Below, in pieces: positions 1 through 12,300 of a DNA stretch of 64,000 nt. The stretch lies in assembly GCA_000727475.1 (NCBI GenBank), contig KL647299.1, positions 2,008,209-2,072,208 of the forward strand, read 5' to 3'. The number at the start of each line of letters is the position of its first letter. The first letter of the stretch is position 1. This DNA comes from Sarcocystis neurona. Taxonomy: Eukaryota; Apicomplexa; Conoidasida; Eucoccidiorida; Sarcocystidae. Made by a program: the position numbers and the translations under genes. Below the pieces are notes generated by a model. The model did not search any database. It saw only the letters and a list, made by a program, of their open reading frames with translations, and was not told the DNA's origin.

Positions 1-1000
1 TGGCATCTAGGAAGTCTATTTATATGTTCAAATCGAAGCATACCTGGTTAAAGGAAACATCGCTGCCAATGCAAAATTGGGCTTTAGCAGTGGTGACTAA
101 GGCGATGCACCAGTCTGTTTGCCGCTGCGCTGACGTAGTAGCGCGTACGTTATTATGCGTGCGATGCACTACGTCCCTTGTCGCACACGTTTGTGAGCCT
201 GTAAACATCTACGAGTATATCTACTGCACCGAATTTTTCGTAATATCCAGGAAATTGTACAAAAACGATCGAGCACACACACCATCTGTAAGTGGGTATG
301 GTTGGACGCACCCGTAGCTGGTGGCGATGCTGACAGTGGTGCCGACTACACAGTTGTGTTTCCACGCTGCTATGTGTCGACGCGTTTGTGCATGATGAAA
401 TCTTGCGGACCTTTCCAGCCGCGCCACGCATTCGAGACGCTTTCGTCGAAATAGGCCATTCCAGAAGATAAGCCATAGTGGCAGAAGGGCGGTGATTTGC
501 TTGGAAGTACGACAGAACTAGTTTGTGCGAAATGCCTGACTGAAAAAGACAAATTTATACGGAGGTACTGGAAGTTGTTGAGGGTCCTCTAGATTGCGGC
601 TGCTGCGCTCTGAATAAGGATTTCTCTGGCAACGGGTAGCACAGTTCCCTATCGTGAGTAGAGGCTCGAAATTCTCTAGGCTGTGCCCTGCATGTTGAAG
701 CCAGTGAAAATGTGCGTAGAAGAGAAGCACAGCGATCTCACCGCAATGAAATAGAAGAGATCTGACCACACAAATACAGTCCACAGAGCTTGCCATGCAC
801 TCCCCTCTGTGCTGCGTGGGATTCCCTCTCCAGGTATGGCACGAATACGTAAACAATATGAGCTGCGTACTAGCCCAGGACAAACCTCCGTTTAACGTCT
901 TCGTCTACATACACATGCTGCAAGATACTAGCGTGTGGCGTCGCGTAGACACATTTACACATGTGGGACTATACATGTGCTGTAGTGCGGTGGACGGTGT

Positions 1001-1036
<36 letters not shown>

Positions 1037-1622
1037 CCTTTTAGGCCTGCGTGACAGCGTACGCCTGCCTCGGCGTTGAAAGAAACAGGCATACCACGTC
1101 GGCGACGCCATCGGGCGTGCACACAATTTATGGGTTTAGCAGCTGGGATTCATCGTTGTTCTGCATGCTGATGCAACGAAGTGTCAAAATCTTCGCAAAA
1201 ACCAAGCAGTAGTTGATCTACGACATCGGTTCTCCTTGTGCGCTCAGTCAAGCAAGATACATGCCCCCTAAACAATGGAATTTGCAGCCAAACCTTCCCA
1301 GATTTGCTTCCCCAGAACACTAATCCGCTCTTGCATCATGTTCGTCACTCTCCTGTCTTCCCTCCGTCCTCCGTTACCACGCAGACTTTTGGCTGTCCAG
1401 CTTCAGCCATTTCATAAAACGAAGAACGCACCCTTCACATATAATGTCCCGGATCCAACACGCATTGATGAGGAGCAGCTGCAGAATGTCCACCGGCGCG
1501 CGTGCGGCATTGTCAGCTGTGTCTGCTGGTCGAATGAGGACGATGCCTAGATTATCCAACAGTTCTAGTTGGACACCCCTTACTTTTCGCTCTTGTTCCC
1601 CCCTGTTGTCCTTCTGGTATTC
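1..1622. other. no gene recognised; contains a CA dinucleotide repeat
   Basis: I see no supportable gene here. The one clear element is a perfect CA repeat of about 15 units at roughly 1004-1033. The last few hundred bases lie just downstream of the minus-strand gene ending at 1626 and probably include its 3' untranslated region. Short open frames on both strands in this stretch are of chance length. Confidence 0.5.
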
Positions 1623-1625
1623 TCT

Positions 1626-1886
1626 TCACCAGCTGGAGAGGATTTTAAGGATAATGAGTATTCCCCACACAATAGCCCATATCCAACCGACAAAGGGCAA
1701 TAGCAGCTGCAGAAGTCCGATCAGGACGTCTGTCATATCAGTGTCCGCAAGTCCAATGACGACCATGCCTAAACCCCACACTGTACAGTTCAAGAGGCCC
1801 AGAAGAAGATAAATGAATTTTCCGCCTTTGTCACGAGGGACAGGCGGCACTTGCAGGTTTATCAGTCTTGAGGCAATCTCCGCCAT
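1626..1886 (-). CDS. small two-segment membrane protein, Spec3/Stum-like
   Basis: An intact 86-residue frame begins with an ATG in a good context (ACAAAATGG) and ends in TGA. It begins MAEIASRLINLQ, then a short VPPVPRDKGGK linker, then two hydrophobic stretches: about residues 24-47 (FIYLLLGLLNCTVWGLG onward) and 53-83 (VLIGLLQLLLPFVGWIWAIV onward), with an Asp-containing loop (GLADTDMTD) between them. A Pro-rich start, a Gly-containing first hairpin and a 'GLLQLL..FVGWIWAIVWG' second hairpin recall the Spec3/Stum family of small integral membrane proteins. I infer that relation from pattern only. The protein should sit in a membrane with both ends on one side. There are no introns, no homopolymer runs and no close neighbour. 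It could instead be an unrelated conserved coccidian protein; that it is coding at all is fairly likely. Confidence 0.65.
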   Translation of the reverse strand: MAEIASRLINLQVPPVPRDKGGKFIYLLLGLLNCTVWGLGMVVIGLADTDMTDVLIGLLQLLLPFVGWIWAIVWGILIILKILSSW

Positions 1887-4800
1887 TTTGTGAATAAGGA
1901 AGGGCTTACAAAAGTGGACTACGAAGAAACTGCTAAGTCAACGACATATCTGCTGTTTTGGGACTGGGAAAGACACGTGTGTTGTTACGAAGGAGGAAGG
2001 CTAAACAGATGATGTCGTGTGTTTAAAGCTGAAATTTCATCGTTCAGGACAGCTGAAATAAACGGCCAAAGAGGTCTTCCACCCGACTGTGTGAATGTTT
2101 CTACATTCTAAACAGGACACCACCAAGAGCAGGTGTGTGCTTTTGCCATCAAGACAAACGCAACAAATTACTGGAAGGAAACAAAAACCACCAAAAGTCG
2201 TTGACTACTGTAGTTAGAAAGAGGCCGTCTGACGTCTGCAACCTGTCTCAGGTATTACAATTATTCTATTTTACAGCTCAGGTCATTCAATGTTTTGCCA
2301 CGCACATCACGCACAAATATGGTATCCAACGTTGGAATATATGCCGCATGACACAGGCTTCGCACAAAATAGTCATGAGTTGTCTCATATATTCTCTTTG
2401 GCTAGTAGCGCCTAGCGGTTGTCAGCTGCCTCAACAAAACTGCGTCCGAGTCTACTGCTGGCTCTGCTGCGTGTTGGTAACGCTGCTGCTGCTGCTGCAG
2501 CAGTTGTCCTTGCTGCTGCAGAAGCCAGTTAACCCGTAGGACGGAATAGTGACAAATTCGCGATTGCTGATGGAGGTGCTGATTTGAGCACGACCACGCT
2601 GATGATACCAGGGTATCATTGTGGTTCTGGTAGACACACCGTTACCGCGTCTCCAACCACTGCTGCCGAAGCGGATTCTGCAATTGCCGTGGCGTTGTGT
2701 AACAGCTGCTGGCTGGTGGGGGGCTTCGGCTTTACTCCACCTCTGTTAAATTGAGAACTGGAATAAAAGCAGAGACCTGCCGCGAGTGCTTTGACCCTTG
2801 TAGCTTGTTGACAGTTGTCACTGGATCTGGGGCTGACTTTGCCGCGTAATTCCTGCGGTCGAGTGGGCTGCTGCAGTCACTCCGACTCGGGAAGGCTCTT
2901 GTATCTCTGTTGCAACTCTAGTTGTTCATCAAGTAACAGGCACAGTGGTGGATGCTCTTTGCGAGGACTTGAGGCCGTTGTTGCTTTGAGGTAGAACAAG
3001 TGGCAGCTAGTTTATTACGGAGGCTACTGGTTACTGCGCTAAGTCTTGCTCCTGCTGAAGATGACCTGTTCACGTCGAACTCTTCCCTGCTTGATACTGT
3101 TGTCTTCGGCGTCGAAGTGACAACTGCATTAAAATGTTGCTAATAGTCAGCGATTTCAAAACAGCAGGAGCAACTAAAACTACTTAAACTGCTGCTGCTA
3201 GCTGATGCAGGACGACACTTCGGCGGCGCTGCGGCCGAAAGACCCGCTGCAATTACAGTCGCTCATAAAGACCACGCATACTTGTGCTACTGCTGTCTGG
3301 TGAAGTGGAACACTACACAAGAAGCAGCTGGTAAAACTGGAAATCCGGCATGCGGTGCCGCTTTAAGCGAGGTGTTGGGAGGGATTTTCATCCATAAAAC
3401 TGCCAAATGAATGAGCCAGACTATTGGTGGAATCTATCTGTCAAAACCGCTGTTTGAATTAAAAAGGTCTTCTTGCCAAGTCGCCGTGCCACAGTTGTAC
3501 ACGTACACGTGCTGCGCTGCTGCAGAAGTCCATGATCAGTACCTAACAGGCTCTATCGGGCACTGCCAACATTCCACCGACATACAGTAGCTGGCAAAGT
3601 GGAGGAGAGTAGTGCGGTACATAGAGCATGATTCTCATGAAGTCAGCGAAGATCGTCTCGCGACACCTGTGTACTTGTTCTATGCACAGTAATGCCAACA
3701 CGGGTATCCACTAATATATTGTACACATTATACTCTTACTTATTTGCACCTGGGACACTGTGTACGCAGGTCTTTCTGTGTATATAGTAAGACCATTCGA
3801 AATGATATTTGAAACAAGTTTTCGGGAAAAAATGTACCAGAACACAGGAGGATTCGCTGCAGGGGAGGGAGTTCTGCTTCGCAAACAAGACGCGGTGGAA
3901 AAGAATGGCGTACAACCCAAAAAACTGAAAAGCCAGGCGCACCGCACCTGTCACGCACACCACAAAAACGGCATGCGATGCTTTTCTGTCTGTCCCGTCT
4001 ACTTGCATACGTGTCTGTCAGGATAATCTCGTACCAGTTCGCTTCTTATGTGCATGTGAACAAGGACGTTAGATGTTCGTGTGCGTACGTGCTTGTAGAA
4101 GTGCTCGCAGCAAGGCGTGGAAATAAGCAGCGAAGTGAAGAAACAGCTGGTGACTGGGCGAGGTAGCCTGAATTATCTACCGACTACTTTAATCGTTGCG
4201 CTGACCCGTCGTGAAGACAGCTTGAAAAGCGTAAGACATCCACACATACGGTAAGGAGACAGTGGAAGACGGTACCTGACAAGCACCGCTGGATTCAACG
4301 ATCAAGATCAACATGTATGGAGCCGGAATACAGAGCAGGTGTCTACAGCTACGCAAAGGACATAATTAAGGACGCCTTTATGGGGAGAGGCTATTCGTAC
4401 GATATCGAACCGAGTAGATACCGAGAAGCCACAGTGAAGGAATGTGTACCGCAGTGAAGCACAAAAGCAGGAATTTCCGCTTCCCGTACGACACCACCAA
4501 ACACGTCCCTCAATTTACAGTCACATTCCTCCTCGCTCAAAAGCTCCAACTGCTTTTTCGTGGAATAGGAGTGAAATTTTACGATGCACACATCAGGTAT
4601 AACACGGGATTTTCACACAGGCATCTCACTAACAGTTCGAGGATCACTTGTGACTCGCATTTGAGGAAGGACCCTCCTTTCTCAAATCGTGACTGGCTAA
4701 CTTCGTCTCAGGTCGTCGCTCTTCATGCTGACGCATAGAGTTTCAAGGCAATAGCGACGTCTATTACGGCGGACAATGTGTACCGGAGAGCCACCGCATC

Positions 4801-7800
4801 CTTTCTACGAAAACTCTCCCCTCAAACGGAGAGCCCCGCCTGCGCAGAAGCATTCTGTAGGAGAGGTGTTGCGTAACTTCTAAGAGATACCCGTAGTTGA
4901 TGCCGGTAGCGAAATCAGAAGAGTAGTTCAAAATACACGACCATGCACGTGCAAGAAAACGGCACAGGGAAAGAGAGCCGAAAAAAATGTGCCAAGGAGA
5001 AGTACCCTACAGCATTCTTTCTTAGCAGTCTTCTTCCTTCAGTTACCTCCTCAAATGCACACATATGTCTACACGTATGTGTTACGTATGTGTTGTAGGT
5101 AAGCGCTCCGAGAAGTACACATTGCTTCACTTGAGGGATTTTACAATCAGAAGAGAGAGAGAAAGGCGCTTTTACAAGCACGTGCCTCCATATGTCTAGT
5201 CGCCTTATACCGTATATACCTGCCGAGACGGCTATGTCTCTTGAAATATAGTATTTCGTGATAGTAACACCCAGCACGTTTGTCAACAGCCTCCCAGACT
5301 TAGTGTTAATAGCAGTAGCTGGTGACTGACATTATATTCATTACACAGAACCTGTAGTGTAGTGGCACGTGGACCACAGACGTCAGTGAACTCAAGTCAC
5401 CCTATACCGCGTGGAATACTTATTCTTGACGAAGTCAGAAACTCACCAGCACGCGATTAAGCGCCATTTTGTACGTGGAACGTTTGACTGACGTGCCGGC
5501 GGTTGAATAAGATATCTCCCAGTCGGCTGCGAAGGACGCTTTTCTCAAATAATACGGCTACAATCGTCTTTAAAAGTTCCTTTAATGGTGGTGTACAAAT
5601 TTCCTCCCTACCGTCTCCTGTGAAATTCTCCTTTCTCCGATTCTGTCGTTATATCCGCCTTGAAAAAGTGTCCTTGCGTATTGCTACACAAATTTCGTCT
5701 CCCGTGGTCTTCTTCGGAATTCTCCTTTCTCAGTTTTATCCCTCTTTATTCGTGACTGCGTCTGTTCTGCGATGTCAATCTGTAGAAGGTTAACGACTAG
5801 TTAACCCTTCTTGAAAGAAGAGGCAAGATCTGTTCTCTGCAGATTCCCTCAGCTGAGCTTCCCCGGTTCCGCATCCTACGTGAAGTGTTTATAGAGAATA
5901 ATACAACGTTACACACACGTGTTCTTCAATTAACATGATACGCGTACGTTATAAAGTACAGCGACTTCTACTGGATATGTTATATGGACAGTGATACCTC
6001 TCAATTCTTCATCATTTCCTACAGAGTGCACACGATGATGCAGAGTGATTTATGCTAGGTACGTAAACAAAGAATACCTGGCCACGTACGGCGTTACAGA
6101 ATCTTACGCATGCGTAGATTATGAGGAATTTTCACATGTTTTCTTCCATGCCTGGACTTCTTGCGGATATGTAATCTCCCGCTAATTTACATCTACCACA
6201 TGATTAATGGACCACACCACATACTAGAGTATGAGTATTCGTTTCGATGTTACGTGTATGGTCTTCGGACTGGATGTGCACCGGAGATTTTGCGAACAGA
6301 TCTTCTGGTCGAACAATCGGTGGTCCTCTATACGGCACTAGATTTGAGAGAATGTATGTTTACGAGGACGCTTACACATGAACACTAGCACGCAGAACCC
6401 GCATCTGGAGGGCGCCACCAAAATTCTAAATTTTATGCACATCCGTTACTACCTTTATCCCACACACAACCTAAACGATATAAACGCAGGCACACTCATA
6501 GATATACACACACTCGTCTGTGGGTACGCACGTGTTCTTTCGTCTGTGGATGACCACGTCCTCATGTACATGTCAAGACGTACACACGTGTATGTATGAT
6601 CTGCTTTCTGTATATGCGAAGTCCACCGTTCGAGTAAGCCTCCAGTGCCGACAGACAAATAAATAAAATGAATATATGTAAATGTGAGCATACGTAGACA
6701 TCCGTATAAGCGTGTGTGTAGGCCCAGTAACGTACGGGCAACCGGAGTTTCACTCGCCTAAAACATATGTTGACATGTGTACACGTAAAAGGTGATTCAT
6801 GAAAATGGAACGGGGAGGGATGGATACACACAAGAATGCGCATAAATGTTGGGGGAACCCAGTTCTGATTGTCAGAGGCGCGACCGCCTCTAATTTCGTA
6901 TGCATCTGCGAACACGCATAAGCATCGCCTCTTCGCATACTGGTGTCCATACACACCCACAGACGTGAAAAACAGCGGCTTCGAGCCTTGAGAAGAAACT
7001 CGGTTCTTCGATCTCGATATGCACGCGAATCCACTTCCCCGCCTGGCGCTGGAACAGCAACACCAATAGTAGCAGCAGTAGTCGCAGATTCACCGGTCGC
7101 AACTGCCTTCAGCAGCCGCACGGGCGATAGCCACAGCCCCAACGGCAGCAGATCTGGCAGCGGCGCGGATCGCAGCAGCAACAGCACAAGTTTTAGTCGA
7201 CCTGGCTACGCTTTTATCGTTTTCCGTCTTCTTGTGTAGCAAGGGCTCTCTGCTGCTGCTGGAGGCAGGGCGGACGCTCGTGGGGTCCCGCGTTGTAGCG
7301 CGCATGTGTCTACGTGCTCGAGTTCTACTTTCAATACACTTTCCATACCTTTTCTTGCAGAGGTGACCGTTTGCTTTCTTCTCCATAAGAGAGAGAGGAC
7401 GCGGAATTGCAGAGAGGAAAAAACTGCCGCTGTCCGTTTCACCCGGATGTGCCTACACGTCCGTACCTACATACACGTCCACGCGGGCTTGTGCCCCCTA
7501 CATCGACCTCACAGCTTTGTTCGTATTCGTAAGAGTGCTCGCTATAGGCGGACGTATCTTTCTCTCTCTGTTTAAAGCTTCGTATACATACTATACACGT
7601 AAATGTGTATGTACATAGCGCTTGGTGTAGTTACCTGTGACGCGTGCATGTCCACGTTGCATGCCTTGTGGCTTCCCCGTTTTCCCCGTTCTCCCCTTTG
7701 TTTCTTCTTCGTCTTCTTCCCCTTTTTCCCTCGTTCAACCTTTTCCGTACAGTCACGCAAGTCCATGTCGCGTGCGTGGAAGCCACCTGCTCGTTTTCTA

Positions 7801-9372
7801 TCCGTCGCCTTTCACTTGTTCCTCCTTCGAATTTTCTTCTCCTCCATGACAGGCAGTGCCTGTGATGAACGACTTTCCAGATCTGGGGCTTCTATCAGTA
7901 TACTGGCACATCCGCGTGTCTTGCGAGATCTCTTCTACGCGCGGACGAAAGCTCCACACAATTGTATATTCACGTGTGTAGGATAAATATTTGTCTCCGT
8001 CTCTACCGTATGTCACTGTGTATGTACCAACACATATATATATATATATATAAATTTATATGTATCCACATGCATATGAGAAACATATGCGCAGGCTGTT
8101 CTCTGCTATACGTAGACGTGTGTATGTATAGACATATATAGAGAGAGGGAGTGAGAGAGGGAGCCTCACCTTCACGTGTACATTCATATATATATATGTA
8201 TCTGTATGCAGTGGGATTTTGTGTACACTCGTATATAGCCAGCAACGGTAGTCATGTACACGTCTACGTCTCTACAACAGCGTACAGAGGAATGCGTCGA
8301 GGAAACTCACACATAAACACCCCACGAGACATTCTTCTGCACAGAGAGAGGCATGTGCGGAGGCACCTACGTGGCGGAGGAACTCCCCCGCCGTGCGGTC
8401 CTCCCCGTCGCGAGACGGACATGCGTAGAGGAAATTCGCAGCGTATCCGTAAAATACGTTCCCAGACAGAGAACTGCGACAACTCACAGCAAACGCATGC
8501 ACACACGTTCGTCAAGAGACCGACAGCCGTAGAGAAAAATCGCAGCAGCGTGTAGCGTCTACGTCCCTACGCGTCGCGTCCGGCTCTCCGTGCCAGGAAT
8601 TATTCCCGGTGCTGGGGGGAAGAGGGGGCCCTGCTATTTCTCGACTTCATCACCCTTTCAAGCCACGCCCCGTGCAGCTCTTCGACGGTCGGCCAGAAGA
8701 CATTCGCAGACTTGCGCACGCCCCGTCTGCGCGGCGACGCCCATGCGACGTAATAAGTAGCCTTTTCTGTGGAGTGACTTTTCTCTTCAAGACACACCTG
8801 CATGGAAGAAGACAAACATATTGTGTGTGTGTGTGTGTGTGTATAGGTGTGTGTGGACGAAAGTATACGTGTGTGGGCGTCTTCCATTTCGATTATCGAA
8901 TTCTGCGTGACGGGTCTTGCCCAGGAGAAGAGGAGGGGCTGCCCCCGGTGAGAGGCCCACACCTATACATACGTAGACACCCGCATACGTGGAGAGACAG
9001 ATGTGCTTCTCCATTTCCCTCTTTTCTTTTTCTCGCAGAAAGATTCTCTATTTGTGTATGTGTGTGAGCGTGTATATGTGTGGATGGAATCATCAAGAAA
9101 GGTACCCGCACCGGTCAATATATATATGTGTATAGATACAGATAGGTGCATGCAGGTACACATGCGACGGGGAGGTTCTTAGTGGCCTTTACCGTCTGTA
9201 CACTTGTGTGTTCTCAAAGTACACATACACGTATATATGTGTGACACATGTACGTATGTTCACACTGCCCCTCCTATTTCCTTCCTACGTATATATATGT
9301 ATGTGAAGAACATTTTCGAATAGATTTGTGAAGCTCGACGAGAGTTCTCTCCGTTGGGGCTGCTCTTCCCGT
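1887..9372. other. intergenic; low-complexity DNA increasing to the right
   Basis: From about 1.9 to 6 kb the sequence is repeat-poor and I recognise no gene, although short protein-like frames occur on both strands (for example minus 4391-4591, plus 4442-4738). From about 7 kb it turns into the TA/GT-rich type: a TA run near 8036-8052 and a GT run at about 8820-8842. A short minus-strand piece at 8600-8770 (containing VFWPTVEELHGAWLERVMK) reads like an exon but has no partner exons I can place. Nothing here is firm enough to call. Confidence 0.4.
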
Positions 9373-12300
9373 ATGGTTTCTACTGCTTCTGCTGTTGTGG
9401 TGTCGGATATGGCAAAGGCGGGGGAAGAACTATCTGCGGCACCTGCGGCTGCTGCCGCAGCAGCAACAGCAGGAGACAGTTGTGCCGCGTCTCGTCTCCT
9501 GGAAGCCTCCTCTTTTCTAGCCGTTTCTGCTGCAGCAGGATCTCCTCCCTCCTCTGATTCCAGCGCTGCAGCTGCCGTACCCGCTGCTGCTGCCGTGCCT
9601 GCTGCTGCTGGACCTGCTGCGTCTGCCCTTGCTCCATCTGCTGTCGCTGCTGTGGCATCTTCGCATACTGCTGCTGCTGTTCGAGCTGCTGTTGCTTCTT
9701 CGTCTCCTCGTGATGCTGCTGCTGCAACTCCTCTCTCTCCGGGAAACGCGTCTGCTGCTGCTTCTTTCCCTGCGGCCGCTGCTTCTGCTCCGCGCTGCTT
9801 AAACGGGGCGGCGACGACTTTCGAGGTACCCCAGGCCTCGCCTTTATCTTCATCAGGGAAAGTCGTTGACCCCGGAGCAGGAGCAGCTGCTGCTCTACTT
9901 TCCGACACTGCTGGTGATGCTGCACCGTTTGCGGCTGTGTCTCCTCCGTCCTCTGCTTCTGCTGCAGATGCTGCTTCTTGTGGCACTGCGTCTCCTTCCT
10001 CTGCATCTGCTGCTGCTGCTGGTGCCTCTTCCGCTGTTGCCTCAGCTCCCGCTGCTCCTCTCCTAGCTGACGTCACTTCTATGCCTGTTGCTGCTGATCT
10101 CCCTGCTGCCGTTCTGGCTGCTGACGCTGTGGCTGGTGCCACGGCTCGTGCTGCTGCGTCCGCTGCTGCTGTGGACGCGCCGCGGGCGAGGCGTTCCTTC
10201 GGACGCTCGGGCAGCAGACCTCTTTTCCTTCGAATGACTGCAGCACAGGCCGTCCGTGCCTACGTGTTGCTGCAGCAGCCTTGCATGCGAGACCCCTCTC
10301 CTCCCGCCGAATATCACGCTGCTACTGCGTCGACGTTCGGCCCAGGAAAAGGAGGAGAAGCAGTAGGAACAGCCGCGGGAAGCCAGGCGAGGGTAGCCAC
10401 AAAAGTGACGGAGGAGGAGCGGCACTTGCAAGAAGCTGCTGCCACTGCGCTGGCGTTGAAACTTAGCAGCGGCAGCATCTACATCCTGGATATTCTGCAG
10501 CTGCTTCAGCCCTTCTTGTCAGCTGGTGATGAGACGCCCCACGGGCAGCATCAGCAGGAGGAGGAACAGAATTACGAACAGCAACAGCAGCGACAAAGCG
10601 AGCAGCAAGTTAGCAGCGCCGAAGCAGCAGTGCTGACGCAGGAAGAGGAAGGGAAAGTGTTGGAGTACAAGGAGGAAGAGGAAGAGGAGGAGAGGAACAG
10701 CAGCGGAAGAGCTGCAGGAGGTGGTACTACTACACTAACAGCAGCTTCTGCGATGGGTGGCTTCGACGCAGGGACAGCAGCAGCGGCAGCGGAAACATCG
10801 GCAGCAGGAGCCGGAACAGGCGGGGTACAGTTCTACGCAGTAACGGCACAGAGGCGAACACGTGCGGCTGCGCTGCTAGCCGAGTTGCTGCGCCGGGTCC
10901 CATGCCTCTCTTTTGAGCCTGCTTTGATTCGCCAGCTGCAGAGCGCCGGTGTTGCTGCTGCTGCTGTCGCTGCTGCTGTGCCCCTCCGTGCTACTGTCGA
11001 TCCTCGGATGTGTGCTCCTGCTGCTGCTGCTGCTGGAGCAGAAGCTGTTCCTGCTGCTGGGGCGCCGGTCTCAGCTGCTGCGGTGGCTGCAGCCGCAAAA
11101 CTTGCTGCTGTCTGTGTCTCATGTTTGAAAGACTGGTACCTTGTGGAGGGGATTTGTCGAGCGCTTCACGCGCTGCTCCTGCATCACGCGACGCTTCTGC
11201 AGCACACCCCAGCAGCAGCGTGCGAGGCCGCGTCGACAGCAACCGCAGCAGGAAGGCAGGCACCGACGCTGTATGCCACTGGGGGCCTCACGACTACGCA
11301 GCAACTGCAGCACAGCCTTGAAGAGGACGAAAAGCAGCAGCAGCAGCAGTCACAGCAGCACGAGGTGCAGCAGCAGCGGCCACAGCAGCACGAGGTGCAG
11401 CGGCAGGAGCAGGTCTGTGGAGCAGACAACCAGGCGGGAAGGGAGGAGCAGGAGCAGCAGCGACAGGAGGAGGGGAAGGAGGAGACGCCACAACTGCAGC
11501 GCCAGCAAGATCAGCAGGAGAAGGAGAGGATGCATCAGCAGCAGCAGTCAGTGAACCGCTTCGGTCGTCGCAGCAGCAGCAGCACTGGTAAAGACGAGGT
11601 GACTGTTGGCGTCTCTTCGCGAGCAACAGGCGGCAATGCAGTTACCTTTCTGGCACGCGCGGTGCTGCAGCAGGTGCATGCTCCCTCTTTTTCGCAACCG
11701 GGGCGACAGGCTGTCTTCGACCTCTTGTTGCTGCTGCTCTGCCGCTTTCAAAAAGACATGCGACAGTTGCTGCTGCAGGGACAGGGAGCAGAGCAGGAGG
11801 AGAACTCTGTTGCTCAGAACAAGTCAGCAGCTGTTGCTGCGACCTTCACCTCTTCTTCGAAGGGGGGGGAAGAACAAAATTCGAGCGCCGCTTGCGATGC
11901 TGCAGCACATACAACTCCACAAGGCGCGAGGACCGCTGCTTCTCTTCCTCCTCCTTCTCCTCTTCCTAGTGATGCTTCTACTGCCTGCACGCCTGCTACG
12001 GTCCTTGCTCCTGCAGCTGCTGCTGCTGGTGCGCGTCCCCGTGCTGCTCCCAGGACTGTTGCTGCTGTCGGTGACGTCGACGGTGACGCGTCAGGCAAAA
12101 CTAACGGGAAGGTAGCCGAGCTCACAGACGCGGCTGGCACTGCTGCTGCTGCTGCAGGGCTGGCTGATGCTGCGACCGCTTCTTCTGCGGCTGGCGCTCC
12201 TGCTCCTGCTTTCCCGTCGTCGTCTGCTGCTTCACCGGCGACTGCAGGGCGAGGAGAGGAGGGGAACAGAGAAGAAGAAGAAGCGTCGGAACAGGGCGGC

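Noticed and set aside
9285..10142. 285-codon minus-strand frame opposite the start of MMS19
   Set aside because: It is the antisense of CTG repeats, reads as Ala/Glu/Gly noise, and the plus strand carries the recognisable protein.
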